Source: Sphingobacteriales bacterium (lineage in GTDB: Bacteria; Bacteroidota; Bacteroidia; Chitinophagales; Chitinophagaceae). Taken from it: a DNA stretch of 5,274 nt. The stretch spans positions 1-5,274 of the forward strand of contig JAHEFC010000305.1 in assembly GCA_024640385.1 (NCBI GenBank), read 5' to 3'. The notes below the pieces were generated by a model. The model saw only the letters and a program-made list of their open reading frames with translations, made no database searches and was not told the origin of the DNA. The translations under genes were made by a program, and so were the position numbers. Within the stretch, counting starts at the first letter, position 1. Each line of letters starts with the position of its first letter. This document shows, one piece after another, positions 1-5,274 of the stretch.

Positions 1-125
1 ATATTGATCAGGGAAGATTTACCCACATTACTACGACCAATAAAGGCGAACTCGGGCCGGTCTGCCTTAGGACATTTGGTGATATCCGGACTTGAAATAA
101 GGTAAGTGGAATTATGAATGTTCAT
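1..125 (-). CDS. engB: Ribosome biogenesis GTP-binding protein EngB/YsxC (YihA), N-terminal 41 residues, cut by the window edge
   Basis: Read on the minus strand from the ATG at 125, the frame gives an N-terminus starting [12 protein letters not shown], then [20 protein letters not shown]. The last part is the G1/Walker A loop (residues 30-37, G-RSNV-GKS), in the form and at the distance from the N-terminus typical of EngB/YsxC, an essential TRAFAC-class GTPase that helps assemble the large ribosomal subunit. The remaining G motifs lie outside the window. The frame is open upstream to stop codons near 195-200, and 125 is the first ATG; TTG codons further upstream are possible but would add a non-family extension. 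No clear Shine-Dalgarno is seen. The gene follows the AsmA-like gene by 84 bases on the same strand with no strong terminator between, so co-transcription is plausible. The family call is firm despite the short fragment. Confidence 0.93.
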   Translation of the reverse strand, partial: MNIHNSTYLISSPDITKCPKADRPEFAFIGRSNVGKSSLIN

Positions 126-209
126 CTCGAAAACAGGAATGCTTTCAACACATTCCAACTTCAAAGAAAGGATGAAATATTCAAATAAGAGGGATTATTA
201 ACTACCCTA

Positions 210-2057
210 TTAGCCCTGCTTATCTTTCTTGTTCTTTTTACGGAAAAGTTTCTTCTCTTCTTTATAAGCTTTTCGGTTCTCTTTCGACATCACCACCGTT
301 TCTTTAAATCCGGCCAGCAGGGATTTGATGATGATATTGATAAACCCCTTGTTCATATCCCGGTCCACATGAAATTGCACAATACGTGGCGGCTTATTGG
401 GCGAAGGAGGATTTGAAGAAGACAAAAGTGCATTGCCCACTGAAGAGAGAACATCGTTTTTCCATTGGGACTGGTTTTTCAATTCCACATCAAGTTTCAG
501 ATCGCTATAAAGGAACTTCATGGTACCTGAAGAGCCGGTCTTTGTAGCCATGGCATCAAGCGTAAGATCATCCAATTTCCCTTTCTCAATGCTCGCAGGC
601 GTGTAAGATCTTAACAATGGGTTAAGGTCCGGCAGGTTGAACGGACTTACTTTGGCATTTATACTGAATTGGGGTTCATTATAATTGAATCCCAGTCCCA
701 CTTTAACGTGCGCCTTGTTTTCAATGTAAGCGTCAGCATTTACAGAAAGTAATTCTTTTGTAGGGAACGTAGTGATATTCTGCCCATTCAGGGTCAATCT
801 GTTGATGTGGATCTGCCCCTGTTCACCGTCGGGTTTACGTTCCCTGTTGACCAGGCTTATATTGGTTCCGTTAAGTTTTTTTATCTGCAAAGCTATTGGG
901 ATGTTACCGATCTGCTGACCCGGATAGCCGGGGAACTTATTCATATTGATGGGTTTTGTCTGGTCAGTATAAATCGTCACTGCTGCATTATCTATACCAA
1001 GTTCTTCGATCATGATCTTTTGCCTGTAGATCAGGGAATCAAAATTGAGATCTACCAGCTTGAGGGTTCCCACGGTACCTGAGAATACCGGTGTGCGCCA
1101 GGTAAACCTCTTTTGCATAGCGGCGTCGCTGATATTAGGCTTGAAACTTATGCCTTTCAGTGTGATGGCTTTATCCCTGTATGAGAGTTTTAAAGATTTC
1201 ATGGTAAGATGAAAAAGGCTGTCGCCTGTTTGCATGTCAAGCTCTTTCAACCCTGTGCTGAAATTGGCAAAATGAAATATGGTAGTGTCCGGATTATTCT
1301 GCATCGTGAGAGAATCCAGTTTAAGACTATAATCTTTTATACTGATGAACTTGATCGCGTCTTTATGTAATCTCCAGGTGATCTCTCCAATGGACAGATC
1401 AACTTTTTTATTAGACGCCATATCCCTGCCGGGCATCTGGTCAATAGCAAGGTCTTTCAATGAGATACTCAGCTTACTGATCGTGAATTCTCTTTCTTTC
1501 TCCGTATTGAGCGCATGGAAAGATGCATTGACCAGTGCGAATTCTTTCAGGCTGAAAGACTGGATAGGCCGTTTTTTGCTTTTATCTTTTACCACAGTGG
1601 TATCACTGAAAGGAAACATGATATACTTTTTTCCGGATAGCTTGAGCTCAACCTCAGGTTCCAGGATCTCGATCTTTTCGAGCTTAAGCCTATTGGATTT
1701 GATCAGTGTGGAAATATCAACATGTTGCAGTAATATTTTCTGGGTACGCAGTTGCATGGAACTGTTGATATACGGATAATCTGCCAGCGGTTTTTCGCGA
1801 GGCTTCAATTCAACATTATATACCTGGATGTTTCCCGTCACCAGGTTGACGCCAAGTTTTTCAAATTTCAACTCATAAACATCTGAAAACAAACTGGAGT
1901 TAAAAGATTTCTGGAGAGCATCAGAAAGAAGGCGGCTGTAGTTATTGTATAAATAGAAGGCCCCTCCTCCTAAAATAACAACCAACACAACCAGGATCCA
2001 GAGGATGGCCTTCCTGAATTTTGAACGCTTCTTTTTTACAGAACTATCCGCTTCCAT
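210..2057 (-). CDS. AsmA-like membrane-anchored periplasmic protein (615 aa, uncharacterised)
   Basis: The start is fixed: the ATG at 2057 lies only four codons after an in-frame TAA (2070-2072). Residues 7-16 are strongly basic (VKKKRSKFRK) and are followed by one hydrophobic segment at about 17-37 rich in I, L and V. This predicts an N-in inner-membrane anchor with the rest in the periplasm. The body lacks further membrane segments and consists of alternating short beta-type stretches, as in AsmA/DUF748 proteins. In that superfamily, long repetitive beta-groove proteins are linked to lipid transport or outer-membrane assembly. Near the C-terminus a proline-rich stretch (about 549-558) precedes a conserved-looking block (VDRDMNKGFINIIIKSLL) and a lysine/arginine-rich tail (592-615, half basic). 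I place it by architecture and general resemblance, not by a diagnostic motif; substrate and partners are unknown. It precedes engB and is divergent from menG. A large Bacteroidota protein of unknown function is the fallback call. Confidence 0.72.
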   Translation of the reverse strand: MEADSSVKKKRSKFRKAILWILVVLVVILGGGAFYLYNNYSRLLSDALQKSFNSSLFSDVYELKFEKLGVNLVTGNIQVYNVELKPREKPLADYPYINSSMQLRTQKILLQHVDISTLIKSNRLKLEKIEILEPEVELKLSGKKYIMFPFSDTTVVKDKSKKRPIQSFSLKEFALVNASFHALNTEKEREFTISKLSISLKDLAIDQMPGRDMASNKKVDLSIGEITWRLHKDAIKFISIKDYSLKLDSLTMQNNPDTTIFHFANFSTGLKELDMQTGDSLFHLTMKSLKLSYRDKAITLKGISFKPNISDAAMQKRFTWRTPVFSGTVGTLKLVDLNFDSLIYRQKIMIEELGIDNAAVTIYTDQTKPINMNKFPGYPGQQIGNIPIALQIKKLNGTNISLVNRERKPDGEQGQIHINRLTLNGQNITTFPTKELLSVNADAYIENKAHVKVGLGFNYNEPQFSINAKVSPFNLPDLNPLLRSYTPASIEKGKLDDLTLDAMATKTGSSGTMKFLYSDLKLDVELKNQSQWKNDVLSSVGNALLSSSNPPSPNKPPRIVQFHVDRDMNKGFINIIIKSLLAGFKETVVMSKENRKAYKEEKKLFRKKNKKDKQG

Positions 2058-2099
2058 GTACCCGGTGATTTAAATGATTGCCCTTAAAACAGCATGTTG

Positions 2100-2107
2100 G
2101 AAAGGTA
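2100..2107 (-). promoter_or_regulatory. Weak candidate -7 element for the AsmA-like gene
   Basis: On the minus strand this reads TACCTTTC, matching seven of the eight positions (including the two free ones) of the Bacteroidota consensus TAnnTTTG; the final G is missing. It lies 42 bases upstream of the ATG at 2057, which would allow a leader of about 35 bases. I see no TTG at the usual -33 spacing. It is the best match I found in the minus-strand leader, but one match of this quality is expected fairly often by chance. Confidence 0.25.
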
Positions 2108-2111
2108 ATGC

Positions 2112-2199
2112 TTAACAATCGGTTTTGGCTTAGGATCAATGATTTAACAGTTTAAACTAAACGGTGGGTCCATATGGATCCGGATTGAATTAACAATCG
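2112..2199. repeat. 10-base direct repeat (TTAACAATCG) flanking two 10-base palindromes in the divergent intergenic region
   Basis: TTAACAATCG occurs at 2112-2121 and again at 2190-2199. Between the copies lie two perfect 10-base palindromes, AGTTTAAACT (2149-2158) and TCCATATGGA (2169-2178). All sit in the 183-base space between two divergent start codons, where operators would be expected. No known regulator site is recognised, and short matches like these can arise by chance. Confidence 0.3.
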
Positions 2200-2228
2200 C
2201 AAAACAGGTATGATTACCATTCTGAACC

Positions 2229-2236
2229 TATCTTTG
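2229..2236 (+). promoter_or_regulatory. Bacteroidota-type -7 promoter element for menG-porT
   Basis: TATCTTTG matches the TAnnTTTG element used by the primary sigma factor of Bacteroidota. It ends only four bases before the menG ATG at 2241. Because transcription in this phylum starts a few bases after this element, the mRNA would begin at or very close to the start codon, so it would be leaderless or nearly so. No good TTG is present at the usual -33 spacing (about 2205-2212), so the call rests on the -7 element and its position. Confidence 0.6.
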
Positions 2237-2240
2237 CGCC

Positions 2241-2990
2241 ATGTCAGATTATGCGCACGACAAAGTGGTGCCTTTTGAGGGTTCTGCAGCCTCCAAAAAA
2301 GAGCAGGTGGCAAAAATGTTCGACCAGATTGCGGGGAAATATGATTTTATGAACCGCTTCCTTTCTGCCGGCATTGACGTTTCCTGGCGCAAGAAAATGC
2401 TGAAAATGTTAAAGCCCGCTAAGCCCCGGGTGGTATTGGATGTGGCTACGGGAACTGCCGATGTGGCCATCATGGCGGAGGAAATATTGAAGCCGAACAA
2501 GATCATTGGCATTGATATTTCTGATGGCATGCTGGAACTGGGCAGGGAGAAGCTGAAAAACAAGGGGCTGACCCATGTTATAGAATTGCAAAACGGTGAT
2601 AGTGAGGCAATAATGTACCCAGACGGTACGTTTGATGCAGTTACAGTAGCCTTTGGCGTGCGGAATTTTGAGCACCTGGAAACAGGGCTTCAGGAGATCC
2701 TCAGGGTACTGAAACCGGGCGGCATGTTATGTATACTCGAATTTTCTAAACCAAACTTACCAGGCATAGAACAATTGTACAATTTGTATTTAGGTATCGT
2801 GGCCCCCGGGATCGCTAAAATTGTGTCGAAGAACAGAGAGGCATACGCATATCTCAATGATTCTGTAAAAGCCTTCCCTGAAGGAAAAGCGTTTACTGCG
2901 ATCATGGAAAAAACAGGTTATAACAATATTTCATGCAGAAGATTAAGTTTAGGTATTTGCAGCATCTATTCAGGCAAAAAGCCCTCCTGA
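2241..2990 (+). CDS. menG (ubiE): Demethylmenaquinone methyltransferase MenG/UbiE
   Basis: This 249-residue class I SAM-dependent methyltransferase has the usual family length. It adds the C-methyl group in the last step of menaquinone synthesis; Bacteroidota respire with menaquinone, so the MenG role is favoured over the ubiquinone role of UbiE. Visible motifs are the first family signature at 34-49 (YDFMNRFLSAGIDVSW), the SAM-binding motif I at 65-74 (VLDVATGTAD), the acidic residue after strand 2 (D92 in GIDIS), GDSEA at 119-123, and the second signature at 155-169 (RVLKPGG...LEFS). The histidine of the first signature is aspartate here (D46), as I recall is common in this phylum. The ATG at 2241 is the first start after an in-frame TGA (2223-2225). 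The C-terminus RRLSLGICSIYSG is normal for the family. Its last 58 bases overlap porT. Confidence 0.96.
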   Translation: MSDYAHDKVVPFEGSAASKKEQVAKMFDQIAGKYDFMNRFLSAGIDVSWRKKMLKMLKPAKPRVVLDVATGTADVAIMAEEILKPNKIIGIDISDGMLELGREKLKNKGLTHVIELQNGDSEAIMYPDGTFDAVTVAFGVRNFEHLETGLQEILRVLKPGGMLCILEFSKPNLPGIEQLYNLYLGIVAPGIAKIVSKNREAYAYLNDSVKAFPEGKAFTAIMEKTGYNNISCRRLSLGICSIYSGKKPS

Positions 2991-3697
2991 TCCCTATCCT
3001 GGTATGTTCAGTCAACCTGGCAAAGGCACAGAAGTACTATGAAGGCATGCACCTGGAGAACCATGATGAGAAAAAATACTATTTCGGTATTGTACTTGGC
3101 TATAATACCTCCCATTACAATGTGACGCATCACCCCTACTTCCTGGAACAGGATACCGTGATGACTGTGAACTCGCTGAACAGTGGCAGGATACATCTTG
3201 GTATTATGGCGAACTGGCAGATCTCCAATCGGTTTGACATCCGTTTCTACCCATTGCACCTGATCTTCTCTGAGAAGAAATTCCTTTATACGCAAACCGT
3301 TCCCAATCCCGGCGATAATGCCCTTACTTACGAGAAGAAAGTGGAATCTATTGTGATGAGTTTCCCTTTACAGGTACGCCTGAAAAGCGACCGTATCAAG
3401 AACTTCCGGGTATATACGCTTGCAGGAGTTAAGTACGATTATGATCTTGCATCCAATGCCGGCGCAAGAAATGCCGAAGAGATCCTTAAAGTTAAACAAT
3501 CAGATTTCGGTGTTGAAGCAGGGATCGGTTTCCAGTTCTTTTTCAAATACTTCATCCTGGCCCCTGAAATTAAGATCAGCCAGGGCATGACCAATGTGCA
3601 TGCCCGCGATCCGGCCCTGAAATATTCCAGTACGGTAGACGAATTGAAATCAAGAATGATATTATTCTCCTTGCATTTTGAAGGGGGCGGACTTTAA
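2933..3697 (+). CDS. porT: Type IX secretion / gliding motility protein PorT (SprT)
   Basis: The 254-residue precursor has a basic n-region, a hydrophobic core (about 17-29) and a signal peptidase I site after AKA (residues 30-32), giving a mature protein starting QKYYEG. The rest is an outer-membrane-like beta-barrel with alternating strands and aromatic girdle residues. Family-like blocks are GIVLGYN (52-58), HLGIMANWQISNRFDIRF (88-105), SFPLQVRLKSDRIKNFR (143-159), YDYDLA (168-173) and the SDFGVEAGIG / APEIKIS region (190-216). PorT in Porphyromonas gingivalis and SprT in Flavobacterium johnsoniae are required for T9SS secretion, and in the latter for gliding. The next in-frame ATG (codon 39) would remove the signal peptide, so the start must lie inside menG; 2933 is the only suitable ATG, with a TTG at 2957 as alternative. 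The 58-base overlap suggests one transcript and coupled translation. As I recall, ubiE next to porT is a common Bacteroidota arrangement. Confidence 0.9.
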   Translation: MQKIKFRYLQHLFRQKALLIPILVCSVNLAKAQKYYEGMHLENHDEKKYYFGIVLGYNTSHYNVTHHPYFLEQDTVMTVNSLNSGRIHLGIMANWQISNRFDIRFYPLHLIFSEKKFLYTQTVPNPGDNALTYEKKVESIVMSFPLQVRLKSDRIKNFRVYTLAGVKYDYDLASNAGARNAEEILKVKQSDFGVEAGIGFQFFFKYFILAPEIKISQGMTNVHARDPALKYSSTVDELKSRMILFSLHFEGGGL

Positions 3698-3700
3698 TTT

Positions 3701-3777
3701 GAGAGACAGAGAGTCAGAGTGGCAGAGAGCCAGAACTTTTTACATTGACTCTCTGGCTCTTTGACTCTCTGGCTCTC
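3701..3777. terminator. Long imperfect hairpin between convergent genes, probable bidirectional terminator
   Basis: Left arm 3701-3732 pairs with right arm 3746-3777 around a 13-base loop. Of 32 positions, 27 are Watson-Crick pairs and one is a G-U pair (3717/3761); the mismatches are 3706/3772, 3720/3758, 3722/3756 and 3730/3748. The structure starts 3 bases after the porT stop and ends 14 bases before the stop codon of the opposing gene, so it fills the convergent gap. Neither side has a clear T-tract next to the stem (the only T-run is in the loop), so it is not a classical intrinsic terminator. Blocking read-through and protecting the 3' end of both mRNAs are the likely roles. Confidence 0.6.
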
Positions 3778-3778
3778 T
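3747..3778. repeat. Tandem 16-base repeat forming the right arm of the hairpin
   Basis: GACTCTCTGGCTCTTT (3747-3762) is followed directly by GACTCTCTGGCTCTCT (3763-3778), identical at 15 of 16 positions. The left arm is likewise two 16-base units (3701-3716 and 3717-3732, 13 of 16 identical) related to the reverse complement. The hairpin is thus made of four degenerate copies, two in each orientation. Confidence 0.85.
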
Positions 3779-3791
3779 TCAAGAAGCTATT

Positions 3792-5274
3792 CTAATAATC
3801 ATACTCGCGCCTCGCCATATTCCACCTGATGCCGATCGTAGCTGTGGTCCTGGTATCTGAACCGGTGAATTTGCGCATCATCAGGTTGCCCTCAATGAAA
3901 AAGTTTTCTTTCCACTCATAAGCCAGCCAGAGACTGCCGTTGACACCGTTCTTCTTCACCGCCGAACCGAAATTATATCCATAATCTCCGGGTCTCGTAT
4001 CTGAATCCAGGAAGATATTATTGCCGAAATTCTTCGATGCCGTATCCGACCCCTGCTGCCATGCGATCAGCTTGCCCTGTACATACCATTTGGGAGCAGG
4101 CTGATACCTGGCTATACCAATGAACTCCTGGACGTTGGCCAGCAGAGGATGGGCAAGCGGCTGGTTGTAATGGGTATAATTTGCGATGGAATCATAGTGT
4201 GAATAAGTGAAAGGCCTGATCCAATTGGTTTCCGCCTGCAGATCCAGATTTTTTACACCAAAGGCATCCACATATTTTCCGCCCAGTTGTAAACTCCATT
4301 TATTGGCCCACCATCCATTACCGGCTTTCATTTCTTTCAATACAAATTCGTCAAAATTCATCTGACCATAAACCTGGAACCGCTTCGCAATATTTGCTTT
4401 GAAATCCACGCCCACAAATGCATTATCGCCACTGCCCATATTCTGTTCAACAGGCCTTAAAAAAATAATGGGATTCAGATAGGCAAATTCAAAATCGTTC
4501 AGCCTGCTGAACACGATCCCCTCAAACAACCCAATGGTCAGCCATTTGGGAGCATTGAAACTGATGTGATGGATCGCGGCATATTTCTTCGGATAAATTG
4601 AATCGCTCGTCCCTCTTTCATATTGCGAAGTGAGCTGCATGGTCTTGGCCACATAATTCAGTCTCCATACCCTCAGGTTAAGATTCATGTACAGGTAGTT
4701 GTTGGAAAAATCACTCAGGTACAAACTCCGGTAGCCATTGCCAAGGAACTGCTTATCGTACCCAAACTGGAAGTCAATATATTTTGCGATGTTGAAGGAG
4801 ATCCCGCCTCTTGCATCGAAATAGTCGTAGCCAGTTGTTTTGAAGCTCTTGTAAAACCCGGCCCCAGGTACAGCCCTGTATTTGGCCACGAAATCACGAT
4901 ACTGCTGGGGGCCCCGCTCCTGGTTCTCTACCAGGTAAGTGTAAAAGCCAACTTTTCTTCCCACCATACCCCTGGCCGTAATACCTCTCGCATTCAGCAT
5001 GATCGGGTCATCGGTGTTGGTCTCCTTGCCATAGTATAACTGCAGCACGGGATTGACGGAGAGGTAGAAATCTTTCTGGTCAACCTCCACCATATTGGCT
5101 GGTGTTTTAAAGAAAGTATTCCATAAAGACTTCTTGCTCTTGAACTCCTCTTTATCAGTAGTGACCCATTCCAGGTTGTTCAGCAAGGCCCGTTGGATAT
5201 TATATTGATCAATGCTGGTGAGGCTTACCGGAATGGAATCGGCACGGATGGCTTCCAGCCTGTTCACCCACCAT
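3792..5274 (-). CDS. Outer-membrane beta-barrel protein of the Wzi capsule-assembly / RemB-like type, N-terminus beyond the window
   Basis: The frame stays open to the right edge (two tryptophan codons precede the GTG at 5267), so the true start and the signal peptide lie outside; 491 residues are seen from that GTG. Numbered from it, the block NARGITARGMVGRKVGFYTY (92-111) with VENQ and the block FGYDKQFLGNGYRSLYLSD (168-186) resemble the Wzi-type capsule-assembly barrels annotated in Bacteroidota and the Flavobacterium gliding protein RemB. After these, amphipathic strands rich in Y, W and F alternate with turns to the C-terminus, which ends with IGIRWNMARREYDY, a plausible last barrel strand. 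Wzi in Escherichia coli is an outer-membrane lectin that holds capsule at the surface; RemB is linked to gliding. Which role applies here is not decidable: no capsule genes are visible, and the only T9SS gene nearby is the convergent porT. The barrel call is firm; the family is likely. Confidence 0.75.
   Translation of the reverse strand, partial: WWVNRLEAIRADSIPVSLTSIDQYNIQRALLNNLEWVTTDKEEFKSKKSLWNTFFKTPANMVEVDQKDFYLSVNPVLQLYYGKETNTDDPIMLNARGITARGMVGRKVGFYTYLVENQERGPQQYRDFVAKYRAVPGAGFYKSFKTTGYDYFDARGGISFNIAKYIDFQFGYDKQFLGNGYRSLYLSDFSNNYLYMNLNLRVWRLNYVAKTMQLTSQYERGTSDSIYPKKYAAIHHISFNAPKWLTIGLFEGIVFSRLNDFEFAYLNPIIFLRPVEQNMGSGDNAFVGVDFKANIAKRFQVYGQMNFDEFVLKEMKAGNGWWANKWSLQLGGKYVDAFGVKNLDLQAETNWIRPFTYSHYDSIANYTHYNQPLAHPLLANVQEFIGIARYQPAPKWYVQGKLIAWQQGSDTASKNFGNNIFLDSDTRPGDYGYNFGSAVKKNGVNGSLWLAYEWKENFFIEGNLMMRKFTGSDTRTTATIGIRWNMARREYDY

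Noticed and set aside
136..156. Small inverted repeat GGAATG / CATTCC with a 9-base loop between the AsmA-like gene and engB
   Set aside because: The stem is only 6 bp with no T-tract, too weak to call a terminator or leader element.
1345..1779. Plus-strand open frame of 144 codons within the AsmA-like gene, and a similar one at 807-1082
   Set aside because: Both are antisense to a long, coherent gene with a fixed start and a clear membrane anchor. Their translations have no recognisable domain and no promoter or ribosome-binding site of note.
2249..2905. Three minus-strand open frames inside menG and one at 3008-3295 inside porT
   Set aside because: They are antisense shadows of genes identified with high confidence by motif.
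2993..3016. Possible lipoprotein signal in PorT (cysteine 25 after ILV)
   Set aside because: The residues before the cysteine do not fit the lipobox (no small residue at -1), and a standard signal peptidase I site, AKA before Q33, follows.
4623..5039. Plus-strand open frame of 138 codons, and a minus-strand frame at 4715-4897, inside the Wzi/RemB-like gene
   Set aside because: Both overlap the conserved barrel blocks of the real gene in other frames, and their translations resemble no protein family.
5265..5267. GTG as the true start of the Wzi/RemB-like protein
   Set aside because: The frame is open to the window edge, the sequence after the GTG has no signal peptide, and an outer-membrane barrel needs one; the gene is treated as truncated.

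Overview
The window looks like chromosomal DNA from a Bacteroidota bacterium, probably of the Chitinophagaceae type. Four things point there: a PorT/SprT-type protein of the type IX secretion system (T9SS, a Bacteroidota-specific machine), a MenG/UbiE methyltransferase with the Bacteroidota form of its signature, a TAnnTTTG-type -7 promoter element, and gene starts without clear Shine-Dalgarno sequences. The phylum is well supported; the family is an impression. I see no rRNA, tRNA, CRISPR array, insertion sequence or phage gene.

Layout. The minus-strand block at the left carries a 615-residue membrane-anchored AsmA-like protein (2057 down to 210). It is followed 84 bases later by the start of engB, the ribosome-biogenesis GTPase (125 down to the window edge). 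A 183-base divergent intergenic region (2058-2240) separates this block from a plus-strand pair, menG/ubiE (2241-2990) and porT/sprT (2933-3697), which overlap by 58 bases. The porT gene converges on a minus-strand outer-membrane beta-barrel gene of the Wzi/RemB-like type (3792 to beyond the right edge). The 94-base convergent gap is almost filled by an imperfect 32-bp hairpin built from four copies of a 16-base unit.

How the genes relate. menG completes menaquinone, the respiratory quinone of this phylum. porT makes an outer-membrane T9SS component. The AsmA-like protein probably spans the periplasm from an inner-membrane anchor, and the Wzi/RemB-like protein is a further outer-membrane barrel. 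Apart from engB and menG, the window is therefore about the cell envelope.

No gene here looks like a new system. The points most worth a second look are the composite hairpin, the probable leaderless start of menG, the menG/porT overlap that encodes the PorT signal peptide, and the uncharacterised AsmA-like protein.
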